Part shown: piece by piece, positions 1 through 11,696 of the stretch
Position numbering within the stretch: the stretch's first letter is position 1
Layout: every line of letters begins with the position of its first letter
NCBI GenBank assembly: GCA_023213315.1
Contig: JAKCPI010002671.1
Coordinates: 337,332 to 401,331, forward strand
DNA length: 64,000 bases
Source: Euborellia annulipes
Lineage: Eukaryota > Arthropoda > Insecta > Dermaptera > Anisolabididae
Reading direction: 5' to 3'
Translations under genes and position numbers: made by a program
Notes under the pieces: model-generated
Databases searched by the model: none
The model's input: only the letters and a program-made list of their open reading frames with translations
What the model was told of the DNA's origin: nothing

Positions 1-644
1 GTTTTCTAAGACTTGTATCTTGTGCTTGAGTCATTCCCAAGTTTTGCTCGAAGATATGATGATTGGATTATTCCTGCTCCAATTTTTCATTATAAGTGAT
101 TTCCTATTAATTCATACAAGATCATTTAACGTTAATTGCAAGGTTCTTATGCATCTTGAATCTTAAATCTTGTGTATGAGTGAACTTGTGACTTCAGCTC
201 CTGTAATTATAAAAAAATATGAATTAATTAATTTAATACACTTAAAGGAGTGGTTTTCAATTCAAATGATACATACAAAACAAAGCTTAGAACGAGTTAG
301 TGGTTTTAAAATGACATTGTGAATCAAATACTCTTATACTGTATTTATCATTTGACAAAAAATTAATATTTATATATACAATATAATTAAATTTATTTTG
401 CAATCTACCAATTAGATTAATTTTTAATCAATGAATGACGTTAAAATAATTTGTATCAAACTTAAATTATATATACTAAAATATATTTAGTACATTTTCT
501 TATAAAACTTTTAAAAATTACCTAGGAATAATTAGGGGTCGGATGTTGTGTATAATGCAAATTTTTTCCACAATTGTTATCTCACTCAACTTTCGTATCG
601 AGCATTTTAGGGTTGCATGGCTCACTAGACGAATTATATTTTTT
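1..644. other. AT-rich spacer, no gene seen
   Basis: The stretch has short frames only, with no recognisable domain, RNA gene or terminal inverted repeat. It ends where the Penelope-type repeat begins. Confidence 0.6.
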
Positions 645-1001
645 TTTTTGTAAATTAAGTTTTATGTTGGGTATGTGAGATTGGAGTCGGGAGTAATAAA
701 ACCAGCGTTTGTCGAACACCTTTACATTTTTATTCTAAGCAGACGTTTCGGTAACCATAACGGTTGCCATCTTCAGTGCCAATGAAAGTTTTTTTAATGT
801 GTCCCTGTCATATATGATAATATTCGGCAAGTGCTTGCCGAGCGCTCCAGGCTGATGCTACCTATACATTACAATAATATCATATATAACAGGGACACCT
901 TAAAACAACTTTCATTGGCACTGAAGATGGCAACCGTTATGGTTACCGAAACGTCTGCTTAGAATAAAAACAAACGCTGGTTTTATTCCTCCCGACTTCG
1001 A
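645..1001. mobile_element. Penelope-type foldback (family P1)
   Basis: Two inverted arms (about 681-830 and 860-1001) pair closely around a GCGCTCCAGGCTGATGC centre. Each arm carries the order CTGAAGA, a pairable stem (GGCAACC/GGTTACC), GAAAC, then AATAAA. On the plus strand CTGAAGA lies at 921-927 and GAAA at 948-951; on the minus strand the matching motifs lie at 770-776 and 745-748. CTGANGA plus GAAA is the hammerhead core known from Penelope-like retroelements. A good stem III and cleavage site are not visible here, so this is hammerhead-like and probably decayed. The left flank (645-690) is also shared with the single copy at 63196-63412, which shows the repeat unit extends beyond the palindrome. 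The Penelope family assignment is by motif only, since no reverse transcriptase is present. Confidence 0.6.
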
Positions 1002-2054
1002 ATTTTATTTTTATTGTGCATATAAATGCATATTTTAGATTTTATTTAGGATATTTTGGCAGTTTCATTTTCTAGAAATATTTTCTGCGATTTTTTAGCA
1101 CATATCAATGCAATCCGAACCGTATTTATAAGAAAAAAAAATTCACTTTACCATTTGTACTGTTTATTGTAAATCATTCCTTTTCGGGGTTAATTTTGGA
1201 TATTCTTCAAATTACAAAAAGCGTCCATTAAGAGTGATCTGTAAATAAAATTAAATATAGGCCTATTAATTTTAAGTGATATGTTAATAATTAATAAATA
1301 TCTTACAAAGAGTACACCCAGTATTAACTAAAAAAACTTTCCTTCGGGGGGAATACAATATTTCTATTTAAATTTTTCTTAAATCAACTAAAATTTTTTT
1401 TTAATTAACGAAACACAGTCTTCTTCTAGGCTAATAAAATGTATCAAATGAATTTGCAAATTTTATCAGTTTACATTTTTTCATAATTTTTTTAAAGAAA
1501 TTTGTTATGTAACTTTTATACCTATTTTATTCTGAGAATTTCTTTTCTGAATTATTTTAACATCGAGAATAGATGTGACTGGAAGAGGTAGAATAATACC
1601 CAAAGCCGCTGGAGCCATTAGAGAAGCTGGAGAGAAGCCATTAGTGTCGCTCCGGGCTGCATAATTGAAGGTTCAAGAGGCGGGCGGCAGGATGCATGGC
1701 GACCTATAAGAACAACAAACAGGATCAGGCCAGGATTGCCGCCTTGAATAATGGAGGAGCAAAGCAGCCCTTTCGAATCGAAAAATTACAAGAGCCACCC
1801 TTTCTTTCGCTAATTAAGATTTTAGACAACACCTCAAAATGGAAATCGTTTTTCTCCTTTTATTCAACCCCTAACATTTATAAATAAATCTTTTAAAGTT
1901 GTGATGCATCGAGATTTTTTTTTTAGAAACATCCAGTTTTTACCGATCAAAGAGACAATGCGAAAAAGCTGTTTAATTATTTTTGTTTTTTTAGTCACTC
2001 TAAGAAAGTGGTGAGAAGGAATCAGAAGTGGAGAGATCCCCTCCCGATCTAGAG
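1002..2054. other. spacer with a GC-richer island at 1561-1760
   Basis: The DNA is AT-rich except for about 200 bp at 1561-1760. The frame at 1696-1887 (63 codons) starts inside the island but shows no domain and runs into AT-rich sequence. The island has no partner elsewhere in the window and could be regulatory, but its function is unknown. Confidence 0.35.
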
Positions 2055-2214
2055 CAAGGTTTCTTAAAGAGATGGGCCGCGGTCTTTCCGCTTAGATCTG
2101 TGAATATAAAACATAATAATATTTAATAAAAAGAATATATGAAATAAATTTTTTAAACAACCTGTGTCCTGGATTATTGAATTGCCGCGACATCAAAAGG
2201 TTTAAGAAGCACTG
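2055..2214. mobile_element. hAT-type (Charlie-like) MITE, 160 bp
   Basis: The ends read CAAGGTTTCTTAAA and, inverted, CAGTGCTTCTTAAACC, the CAGNGNTTCTYAAAC type seen at many hAT termini. Both subterminal regions contain GCCGCG. The 8-bp flanks atctagag and ctctagtg agree at 6 of 8 positions, as expected of an old hAT target duplication. No coding capacity. Confidence 0.6.
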
Positions 2215-3036
2215 CTCTAGTGAGATTGTAGAAGCAGTAAAGCTGGAGTGGGTCTTTGACCGTGGAGTATATTGAACTTGGCTTGAATCTTTTTGCTAGT
2301 CTTATTATTTATTTTATTTTGAGACACTTTCGGCTGCTATGATGACATACAATTCCTTATTTAGGCAGAAATATCAATAGTGCTAGCTTTCAACAGTCTT
2401 GTTCATATGGACCACCCATCTAGGAGTTCAGCGCTGATAGGTCTTGCTTGGCAAAATTGATGGCGGCTGTTGTTCTTCTCTTAATGGACATCCGCATAAT
2501 TTTTGGAATCTTAAAAGAGGAAAAAAATCACAATTATTATAAGATCAAAACCGCTCCCACACAAAATAATCAATAAAATGATAATGTAAATTTATAAAGT
2601 TTTAATGAATAAAAGTAAGAAAAATTATTTGAATACGATATTATCTAAAGGTTCCATGACCTCTAGGGAATGCCGGTGGGAACCCGGGATCTCCAGCCTC
2701 TGGGACATCGGAATGCTTTCACTTCACCAGGCCTCAGAACGACCGAACGAGTAAAAACTCACATTATCCCATATATTCGCGGATGAATAAGAAGTGCGAT
2801 TCTTATTGAAAAATTTTTTGTGGTGTGGTCGAGGATCCTGAGGTCCGATGCAAATTGAAGCATACTAAATAGAGATCCAGGAGGAGGCCACCAGAAAAAT
2901 AAATATATTCGCAAAATTTGTAAAATATTCTAAATGTTAATTATTAAGTTTATGAAAAACATTTAAATTTTCTGAACTTTATATCAATAGTTGTAAATAA
3001 TTTACTTTATTTATAAAACAACCGGTTTCTGTCCTC
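2215..3036. other. AT-rich spacer, nothing recognised
   Basis: Moderately GC-rich patches occur near 2640-2760 and 2820-2900. None contains a convincing frame, and no paired terminal repeats are seen. Confidence 0.5.
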
Positions 3037-3300
3037 CAGTGGCGTCATTTCATCTTTTTTTTTGGGGGGGGGGGCAAACTTCCTATTTTTTTTATTAAAA
3101 TTTACTTGCAAATAGGTACTCAAATTTTGCCAAAAGAATTTAATTTAATTAATTGTTTAATTTTGTTCAGTTTACTGGTATATATGCCTACTAGTAGATA
3201 TATTTTGAAATATTTTATTTAGAATAATATAGAATTTTATAAAAATCAGAGCGTTTGGGGGGACAAATTCCCCCCTGCCCCCTCCCAAATGACGTCACTG
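3037..3300. mobile_element. hAT-type MITE, 264 bp (CAGTGGCGTCATTT ends)
   Basis: The terminal inverted repeats are CAGTGGCGTCATTT on the left and AAATGACGTCACTG on the right, with a G run inside the left end and C runs inside the right end. The 8-mer tttctgtc directly follows the right end and occurs 4 bp before the left end. A hAT-type 8-bp duplication is therefore likely, with a small change at the left boundary. Confidence 0.6.
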
Positions 3301-4518
3301 TTTCTGTCTCTTTTTTGAGCTTTTATGGTTTACATGGTTTACTCCTATTTAAGATAGGAGAATTTTAAGAATATCACTGGTTATTTTTATTAATAAAATA
3401 AATTATTGTTTTTTTGTTTATGCATGTATATTTTTATATATATATATATCCTTGGTGGTTTTTTAAACATGAACATTTTAAAAGACGCTCCTGATTTTGA
3501 GGGGAAGCCACCAAAGATACTTGGCTGATAAGCGGGTTGCCTAATTTAGTTCCATAATTTTAATCTTCATTCCATTTCCTGTGTTGATTGATCCATTATT
3601 AAACCATTATATCAAGTACATATAAATCACCATTAATATTACTAATTATTAATGATAACTTTTTATTGTTTCAGGTCTGGCAGGATTGAAATTATTTAAA
3701 GGTAATTTTCTACAACCAATTTCCAATTTATTTATTCAAGCAATAAATAGCTGGGGCCACTTTATATTAAAATTTCTCTGCGGCGTTATATGTGTTATGA
3801 TACCACAGAGAGAGAGTGGAAATTTATTAATGATTGTAAAAACATTAAAACGAGCTGGTCATTATAAAAGTTGGGGAAAAACATCTTTATGAATTAGCTG
3901 AGAGTAATTTGGCAAATTTACAAATATTATAAAATAAAATTCAACGACCATTTTTTTTTTTAAATAAATAAATATATAATATAACTCATCGTTTGTAAAA
4001 TGAAGTTATATCAATAATAATTATTGGAATGGAATTCATAAATAATTCACTAAAAAAAAAGTGGAATGAGAAAAAGGGGGATTTTTTCAAAGAAAGAGTT
4101 TTCTTCTTCTATAGATAGCTTATAAATAATGTAACACCTCCGAGTGCTGACTGAACTGCAACTTAATGAATTATTCAGCACGATTTTTCATGAGTTACAT
4201 TGAAAAAAGTCATTCCGCTTCTATTTATTTTTATTTTTTTTATTCTAAGAGAACATTTTCGCCCCTATTTCCATGGTGAGAATTAGTTTTTGACTTAGAA
4301 ATTTGTCATTTTTTATGATTTCTAAAATTTATAACGAAATTAATTATATAAGATGATAAAAAAATATAGTTAAAAAAATTTAAAGAATTTTTAGCCATAG
4401 GCCTCCTTTAAAAAAAGGAAATATCGCTCAGCTTGATTTCTTATAAAAAAATTATAATATGTTTAAAAAAAACTTTCTAATTGATTGAAGCTTAATGAGT
4501 GATGCCGAGAGAAATTGT
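3301..4518. other. AT-rich spacer
   Basis: A small hairpin (ctcctatttaagataggag) lies near 3343-3361. The 68-codon frame at 3686-3892 is preceded by a pyrimidine-rich stretch ending in cag at 3674. It shows no domain and is not supported as an exon. Confidence 0.45.
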
Positions 4519-4737
4519 GACCGAAAACTCCTCAACTACGTGACTTTTCGGCAAGGGTGTAGGAAGGAAAAACAAAAATGAAAAATTTTTTTATTTTCCC
4601 CAATGAGTCTATTTCCTGATTGCCTTCGAAATATCAGAAAATAGACTCATTGGGGAAAATAAAAAAAATTTTTCATTTTTGTTTTTCCATTCCTACACCC
4701 TTGCCGAAAAGTCAGCGTAGTTGAGGAGTTTTCGGTC
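4519..4737. repeat. near-perfect palindrome, 219 bp
   Basis: Left arm 4519-4618 and right arm 4635-4737 are reverse complements with only a few mismatches, separated by about 16 bp. The outer ends are GACCGAAAACTCCTCAAC and its complement. High arm identity implies a recent origin or ongoing correction. A transcript would form a ~100-bp hairpin. No coding content. It could be a foldback MITE, but no clear target duplication is visible. Confidence 0.8.
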
Positions 4738-4759
4738 TAAAATTTTCTAATATTTCTAT

Positions 4760-5266
4760 CAGGGCGTAGCTACCGCCGTATCAAACATACGCGCCCCCCC
4801 AGCTATAGAGATCACCAACCCGTGTAAGCGAAAATTCATAAAATTGTTATCCAAAATCTCACTCAATAATTTAAACATTTTTTTTTAAACCCTTTTCGGC
4901 TACAAAGACCATTCAGGGGTTATATCTTTATTTATATAATTTTAAATACAAGTAACGATGGCTACCGGGGGGGGGGGGGGGGTTCAACACGCTGATTGCT
5001 CGGGGTCACCAATCCCGAGAAAATACTTCAAATGAAGAAAAAACAATTGAACCTTTATTAAACAGAAAAGTTGTTCTATTCTAAAGAACGGTCTTGGAAA
5101 ATATTAGTTTGTTGTTCAGCCAGGCAAGTACTGAACAAAAAAAATTATATAATGTAAATTAAATACTAAAATTTTATTATTTTAAAAGTAGGTCCAAAAA
5201 AATTTTGGAAGAAGAGCCCCCAACAAATTTTGATACAGGGTCCATCTAGGGCAAGCTACGCCCCTG
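4760..5266. mobile_element. hAT-like element with CAGGGCGTAGCT ends
   Basis: The left end CAGGGCGTAGCT and right end AGCTACGCCCCTG are inverted repeats of the CAGGGGCGTAGC type common among hAT-like MITEs. It includes a long G tract near 4968-4982. The 8-bp flanks do not match well, although both contain 'ctat', so superfamily assignment rests on the termini. Confidence 0.5.
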
Positions 5267-5950
5267 CTATCAACCGAGGGTTTAGTGGTGGGAGAACGTT
5301 GTTTTGAAGAAAAATAATTAGTTTAAAATTATTCTGTGGGTTATCCCAAACTCTTCATCCAGTACACCGTTCTTCCACAGCTAAAGATTTTTTAAAAAAT
5401 AAAACTTCGAATTTTTTTTTTTTTAAATTTTTCCCTTTGTTTACTTAATATTAATACTTTTTTTAAATATCGGTAAATTCTTTTAAAAATCATTTATAAT
5501 GATGTTTGGTTATATTAGCGAAAAAATACTCACCAACGAGCCTTTAACCAATCATCTGGCTAAAATCAGTGGCGTTAATGGAAGAGGCAAATCCGACCAC
5601 AAACCATTCATTCTTTTCTCTTCCACCAGACCATCGTATTAAGCAGGGCTCCAGTGTCTTTTTATCATCATGAGCTATTGTTTTCATCGGATGGATGTCG
5701 TATCTGAAATAAAAATACAAAAAATTATGTCTTGTATAATATTTAATTCAAAATTTATTAAAAAAAGAACAATATTTCAAAAGAAGATAAAAAAAATTAG
5801 TTTCAAAATATGAAAGCGTTACTATTGTTGAGCTATGGATTAGCTATAATATTTTCATACTCTTAATTATATTGAATTGAGTATTTATTGTATTTCATAC
5901 TCTTAATTAATGAATAAAATTATATTTTGTAGTGAAAAATAAATGTATTC
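5267..5950. other. AT-rich spacer
   Basis: No gene, RNA or paired repeat ends recognised. A short GC-richer patch near 5540-5700 gives no usable frame. Confidence 0.5.
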
Positions 5951-5953
5951 TAA

Positions 5954-6379
5954 AGGAGCCCCTACACGGTCAATCATTTTGATCAAAAGATTGAATCAAC
6001 CGATGGAATTAAGCCAGATGGACCGTCTAGGAACCTGTTTGATGCTTGAGTCAATCATTGAAGGTGATTGATAGAAAGTTTGAATGACTCAATCGATTGA
6101 TCGTTTAGGCCCAGTTTGATCCATCATTACGTCAGCCAGCACGCTAACCCCTACACCAAGTCCGAGAGCGTTTCCCCTTTTTTCTTCCCTTTAACGGGAA
6201 CCAACGTCAATGCAAGGAAGGCCAAATCCGTGTTGGACACGATTGTTCGAAGCTCCGTTCCAAGTCGAAAACTCAAATGTGACTGGGTTTTGATCAAAAG
6301 ATTGAAGGGTTGATTGAAGCGAGCTCCAATCGATTGACTGAACCGTTTGTTCAAAATGATTGAGCGTGTAGGGCCTCCT
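5954..6379. mobile_element. Harbinger-like MITE with TAA duplications, 426 bp
   Basis: The termini AGGAGCCCCTACACG and, inverted, AGGAGGCCCTACACG extend into TCAATCATTTTGA on both sides. TAA flanks each end (5951-5953 and 6380-6382), fitting the 3-bp TWA target of PIF/Harbinger elements. Internally, about 6133-6171 matches the tRNA-like head of a SINE found elsewhere in the window, on the minus strand. Small frames here (for example 6116-6313) are artefacts. Confidence 0.65.
6133..6171 (-). repeat. SINE tRNA-head fragment inside a MITE
   Basis: Read on the minus strand this contains TTGGTGTAGGGGTTAGCGTG, the A-box region of the tRNA-headed SINEs at 7790-7965, 36697-36811, 37485-37686 and 44406-44620. 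The B box and SINE body are missing, so it is a captured fragment. Confidence 0.6.
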
Positions 6380-6395
6380 TAACTTTAGGCCTTTA

Positions 6396-7667
6396 ATGCC
6401 CAGTTGCACCAACATATCTCAAGTCTCAAGATCGTCTTACATCTTACATTTGAACTTAGAGTGTTGCACCAACATTTAATACGAACTTAAGTCCTGATTT
6501 TGAGCTTACATCTCAAGTAGTCAAATTTGGCGACTTAAGTCCCTCTCAGCCTGAATTCGTAACCTAAAAGGAGAATTGTGACATTTTATCTATTCAACTA
6601 TCTATATAATCCCTTAGAATATATATATTTTTTTTTAATTAATCAATCTTATTGTTATTATTTTAAAAAAAAATTATATTTTCATACTGCCTGTCAAGAA
6701 TTTTTAAAAAATTTACCAGGTATATTTATATTATATATAAAAAATTCGAAATAAAATTTGTTGAAGCATAGACGGTGTGTAAAAGTTTAAACTGTTTTTA
6801 ATCGCTATAAATTGGTTTTTACTTCAAGATATTAATAGAAAACGTGAATATTGATGTGGATGGAGCTGATCGGAGGTGAAGATTTTGATGTTTGCATAAT
6901 GTTATAATTGACAGAGAAGGTTTTGAACATAACCTCGTATTTTCAAAATATATCTGTCAAAATTCAATATGATTTTAAATAAATATATTAAATATATTTT
7001 TACTGTTAAATTTATTAATATATTAAATTAAAATATTAGCCTAAATTAAATTATTAATTTGTTTATTAATTAAATAAACCCATTATTAAAAATATAATAT
7101 ATTATATTAAATATTTTAAATAGATATTAAAAATAATAGATTTAAAAGTTGATTGAATTGAAGTGGCAGAAAAACGTCAAACAAAAAGTAAGTAAATTTA
7201 TTTATTTTAAATTTAAAAAAAATACTGTAGATTAACTTACAATTTGTTTGTGTTTTTTTGTACCATTTCATTCAATAGTTTGTCTAGAAAAATATATTAT
7301 GAAAATTTTTCTCTTTTTTTATTCCCCAATGAGGGAGGACCTAGAAATACTTCTCTTATTAAAATTTGTTAATATTTTTTTGTTGACAGAATTTGATAAA
7401 ACAGATTAAGCTGATTATTTATTTATTTATTTTTATTTTGGTCAGATTTTGGTTAGCAAATATGTTTTTTGTTGTCCTGCAGTGCCGCCTAGTGGCTAAT
7501 TTGTAACAAAAATGCGAGGTTGCCAGATATTGTTTTTTCTTAAAGGCAGCTTGTGTAAGATCATTTGAAGATTCATTGGTGCAACGTTTTAAATCTCAAG
7601 CTGAGACTTGAGTTCAAGACGGACTTGACCAAGTCAAGATCTGAGACTAGTTGGTGCAACTGGGCAT
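6396..7667. mobile_element. 1.27-kb DNA element, 18-bp perfect terminal repeats
   Basis: It begins ATGCCCAGTTGCACCAAC and ends with the exact reverse complement. A second inner pair (TTGCACCAACATTTAATAC near 6469, GTTGCACCAATG inverted near 7575) and CTCAAG-rich subterminal repeats lie just inside. The interior is AT-rich and has no transposase frame, so it is non-autonomous. The target duplication is unclear and the superfamily is not assigned. Confidence 0.7.
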
Positions 7668-7789
7668 AAATATTGAAACCCCTGCCTTTTATCAAACGCA
7701 ACCAGTTAAGTTTGCCTGTAGGAATGGTTATCTATTTTGTAGTCTAATTCCGATATTTCTATTACAAAATAAAATCTGACTATTTTTTT

Positions 7790-7965
7790 TTTTTTTTATT
7801 TATTTAAGGTCTTAGATTAGGTTAGACCCCGTCTCTATTTATTTCAATTACCAGCCAATTAAATTTAAATAAATTTGAGTCGCCTGAGACGGGATGCGAA
7901 CCCACGAACTTTGGTACAGAAGGCCAGCACGCTAACCACTACACCAAGGCTCGAGGGCTAAAATC
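7790..7965 (-). repeat. tRNA-derived SINE (head type 1, shared body)
   Basis: The minus strand reads a tRNA-like head with A box TTGGTGTAGTGGTTAGC and B box GGGTTCGCATCC. A body follows that includes AATAAATAGAGACGGGG and ends near 7803. The body is the same as in the type-2-headed SINEs at 13437-13615 and 47590-47747. The sequence is diverged and is a repeat, not a functional tRNA gene. Confidence 0.7.
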
Positions 7966-9490
7966 AGACTATACATTTATTTACTATAATGATAAAAAGT
8001 TAAAACTAAAAATTTTCTATTCCATAAGCAAAATCATTTTCATTTCCGCAATAAATAATTAAACGCCAATTCCTAATCAGAATCTCATCTGATAATTCTT
8101 AGAATAAAATATTTAATTATTTATTCATAATCTATTATATCCGTTGTACGCTATCGACGTATAAATTATGAATTAAATTAAACAGAGAAATATTTGGAGT
8201 AATTGGAATTGTACGCGTATGCTGTTTCCCAGTCAAATCGTAAATAAATCAAAACGCTCATTTACTTATTTCATGATTTATTTATTTAGATGTTGATTAG
8301 GAAAAAAATAAATGTACTCTAATAGCAATAATAAATCAATTAAATGGTACTTAACTCTGTTGACAAATAGATAACCATTAATTGCTCGTTTCGATTTATC
8401 GCATAGCAATTGGATAAGGTCATTCCGATGCAATATCGGGGCTTTTAAACCGATCGTATAAATAAATAATCATTTACGGAGGAACAAAAACGCAATTTCG
8501 AATGATATTTTTTTTTATTTAAGTTAAAGATTGGCAATTCTATTAGTATAGATAGCCTGTAATGGATAACGAAGTGGGATTCGGACCTTATCAAAGTCAT
8601 TTAAAGGAAATTAATAATCTACTTTTAATCTATTATAAAACTATAAAATTTTTAGATAATAAAAATGATAGATAATTATTAAAATTATTCTATCGCCAAA
8701 AAGATGATCTCACAAGTCAATCACAAAATTTCATCCCCGCTACTTGACTTTGAGAGAAAGAAAAACTCAGACCCTACTTTTCTTAAATTGACTTATACAG
8801 TAGAAAAATTCACATGTTGTGAATTTTACTATTTATTTTTGATAAAACGAAAAGGGTAAGGCCTGATAAGGCTAGCCGCAAGCTATGTTAGTATTACAAA
8901 CAAAATTAATTTTAAGGGAAGGTTCATATCAACCTCTAGCATTTTATAAATAATATCTGATAATAAGAAGTTCAAATATTAAAAGGGCCTCCTTTTCCAG
9001 CCCCAAGACATGAAAATAAATTAAAATTATCGTTCAACTCTATTAATCAAATCACCATTCATCTCTCATGTTTAAACAAAGCTTTCTTTTAAAATTAATG
9101 AAAATATTAATACAAATTTCTCTTTAATTCATATTTATAATATAAAATAATTTATATTATTATTATATAATTTGTGAAATTGCATTTATTATTACGCTAT
9201 TGTGACGTCATTAATGTACTCTCGCAGCATTTAAACGGCCTAAATTATCATATTTTCATTTTCGCCAATCCTCTAAACAAAATTAATAATTCATTCGGAA
9301 TATTTAATATATTAAAATTATCTAACAGAATGAATTATTTCTCTGAATGTGAAATAACATATTTTTAGTAAATAAATTTGAAAGTAAAAAGTGATTTATA
9401 AACTGAGAATTTTTCGTTTAAAGTGTGAGTTAGAATTTTTTGAGGCTAAATAGAACAAGTTTTACACATATTTGCTATTGCTGTTTATCT
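7966..9490. other. AT-rich spacer, no gene seen
   Basis: Very AT-rich sequence with short frames only (such as 9174-9368) and no paired repeat ends recognised. Confidence 0.55.
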
Positions 9491-9836
9491 ATCTATATAT
9501 ATAAAAATGAAATGGGAAAAATGTATGTATGTATGCATATGTTCTATAGAAATCCACAATTTTCAAATGAATCTATTTGAAATTAAGTACACATATAGTA
9601 CATGGACCAGGGAGTAACGTATTAGTAAAAATTTGAATCTCTTAAATATTTTGGAAAATTTATTATAATCAAATTTCTTTAATATGGGAATACAAAAACT
9701 ACAAGTTGGCTTGAAAATTTGAGAGCGTCCTTTGTGCTCTGTGACCAGCTTTCCGGTTGTACGACTAGAGGCTGTGAGAGCAGAAGTCGAAAAAGAGAAG
9801 AGAGCACGCATATGACTGACACTTTAAACAGTCATA
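9491..9836. repeat. possible Helitron-like fragment
   Basis: It starts tctatctatatatataaaaa followed by a GTAT tetranucleotide run near 9525-9537, a layout resembling some invertebrate Helitron 5' ends. No CTRR hairpin end or Rep/helicase sequence is visible. The weak frame at 9563-9811 has no domain. The mariner relic begins at the end of this stretch. Confidence 0.25.
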
Positions 9837-10365
9837 CGAGGGTGGTCCGATAAGCACTTAGCCTACAAAAGAAAAACAAAAATTTTGGAAAAATGGCTTT
9901 CAATATAGTCTCCTTTTAGATCAATACACTTGACCCAGCGATGCTCCAACTTCTTTAACCCGTCTGAAAAATACGTTTTCTCGAGGTCTGCAAAGTAGGC
10001 CTCCGAGGCTGCAATGACCACTTCATTCGATTCAAATTTCTGCCCGGCGAGTGACTTTTTCAAGTTTGGAAACAAAAAGAAGTCGCACGGGGCTAAATCT
10101 GGAAAATACGGTGGATGGGGCAGCAGTTCGTAACCCAATTCGACCAATTTGGCCCTGGCGAGAGAGGAGGTGTGAGCCGGTCTGTTATCATGGTGGAAGA
10201 GCACTTTTTTTCTTCGCCAAGTGGGGCCGTTTTTTCTTCGATTCGGCGTCAAATCGGCCCAATAATTCGCTATGGCATAGTACAGCCCTGTGACCGTTTT
10301 GCCCTTCTCCAGGTAGTTGATGTAGATCACACCTTGTGAATCCCAGAAAACGGGAGTACCTTTAC
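9837..10365 (-). pseudogene. mariner transposase, 5'-truncated (DD34D)
   Basis: This is the C-terminal half of a mariner-type transposase, which cuts and pastes DNA at TA sites. All three catalytic aspartates are visible: FWDSQG upstream of 10330, HHDNRPAH, and FPDLAPCDFF. There are 34 residues between the second and third, the mariner DD34D signature. The tail LEHRWVKCIDLKGDYIE is also typical. The reading frame 9863-10330 is open for 155 codons and continues upstream in frame to a stop near 10363, beyond which sequence turns AT-rich and unrelated. The N-terminal helix-turn-helix half and 5' end are missing. The 3' terminal repeat CGAGGGTGGTCCGATAAGC abuts TA at 9835-9836. It cannot encode an active enzyme, although the surviving half is little damaged, suggesting a fairly recent truncation. 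Confidence 0.92.
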
Positions 10366-10439
10366 TTTAATATATTTTTTTAAGGTTTTCTTAAAATTTA
10401 TTTTGACTTTACACTCTAAAGACTATAAATTAAAATAAA

Positions 10440-10605
10440 TAAGAAAATGTTTATATATCTTACTTCTAGGATAGTGATATTCTATCGGAAGCTAAATATA
10501 TCTCGGCACAAAAAATCTGATGTGAGACATATTACACAACTTTACCGATTTCCGAAAGTAAGAGAAAGTTGTGTCTGTGTGGTCGGTCGCACCAAATTTT
10601 ATTTG
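10440..10605 (+). repeat. family A 3'-end fragment with terminal hairpin
   Basis: It contains the tail of family A (tatcggaagctaaatatatc, then the hairpin arm AAAAAATCTGATGTGA and loop CGAAAGTAAGAGAAAGTTGTG). The outer arm GTCGCACCAAATTTT is diverged. The 5' part of the element is absent. Confidence 0.65.
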
Positions 10606-11090
10606 ACATATGATCGGTAATAAAATCTTTCTAACATTTAAGATTTTAATGTATTATACAATCAGATAGAATTTAAATTAGAAAAGTCTATTTTTCCTCT
10701 TGATTGAATTGTCTTGGGGGATGTCGGGCCCCGCTCGAGGGCGGAGTTATCCAAAATGATTTATCCCCTGAGTTTTCCCTATGCGGATATTGAGTAATTA
10801 AGAAACCGTCTGTTGCCCGTCTTATGACGAGCCAGGGTAGCAATTTATGACTGCCGGTTATTCACAAAAGCCACCCCCAACTTTTTTTTTTTTATTTATA
10901 ACGCAGGAAGTTTTGATTGAAAGTCTAATTTAAAAAAATAAAATGACATTTGCCTCTCGGAGTTTCAAAATATTTATCTATTCTAGGTTGAAAAAAAAAT
11001 AAAAAAAATTTTAATAGATTTGCTTTGCAAAAAAAAAAAAAAAAAAAAGGAAAAAGTCAAAGAAACGAACGACCATCCTAAAAAATAACC
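10606..11090. other. spacer with a GC-richer island at 10700-10870
   Basis: The island has no frame of note and no copy elsewhere in the window. The rest is AT-rich with poly-A near 11028-11048. Confidence 0.4.
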
Positions 11091-11696
11091 GTGAGATCAT
11101 TTGCGTCAGAAAATATCAAATTTATACAATGGCGGTTTTTTAGATTGTTTAATGTAGCATGGCTAACGCCGGGTGGCGGCGGAGATGGAGATGGAGACGG
11201 CGCCCTGCTCCAGTACAGACTCCGACTCCAGCTCCGGTTCTTCTTTCTTTCTTCCGCCTTGCCGGCTTCCTTTTGTGCCGGCGTTTAATGGCAGAGAAAG
11301 AAGAAGACAATGGAATTTATAATCAGAGAAAGCCAGCCCTTTCTTCTTCTAATATTAGCTCTATTTCTCTTATTTGTTTGTTCATCCAAAATGGGAATAA
11401 AAAAATTTTATTAACCAATCAAAAAAAAAAAAAAAAAAAAAAAAATTATAAAGAAAAACAGGATTTATTTATTATAATTGTGAAAATACAACAATTAAGA
11501 ATGTAGTGGACAATTTGATTATCTAATTAATAAATAAATTTAAATAAGATTTGAGCCGGGAGGCCTGGCAACCACCAAGATCATTGCTGTAAAGCAAAAT
11601 GCCAGAGCACGGCTGAATCTTGGATTGGTGGACTCTAGTAACAGGCGTGTGGGACGTCCACTTTCACGGGTAGCCTTCGATACAATGACTAAAATA
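11091..11696. other. spacer with GGA/GGC-rich tract and a short hairpin
   Basis: 11160-11285 is rich in GGAGAT/GGCGGC triplets and gives frames (for example 11159-11506) that are low-complexity translations, followed by poly-A. At 11565-11640 ACCAAGAT pairs with ATCTTGG across a ~50-nt loop, a possible RNA hairpin of unknown meaning. No recognised gene. Confidence 0.35.

Noticed and set aside
3686..3892. Possible exon after a pyrimidine-rich stretch and cag
   Set aside because: No recognisable protein and no matching donor or neighbouring exon; splice-like strings are common in AT-rich DNA.
7877..7965. Possible tRNA genes (also 36697-36811, 37600-37686, 44406-44490, 47690-47747)
   Set aside because: A and B boxes are present, but the cloverleaf does not close and each continues into a shared SINE body.
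11092..11102. TGAGATCATTT, the start of the bantam microRNA
   Set aside because: Only 11 bases match and no complementary arm forming a precursor hairpin is present nearby.
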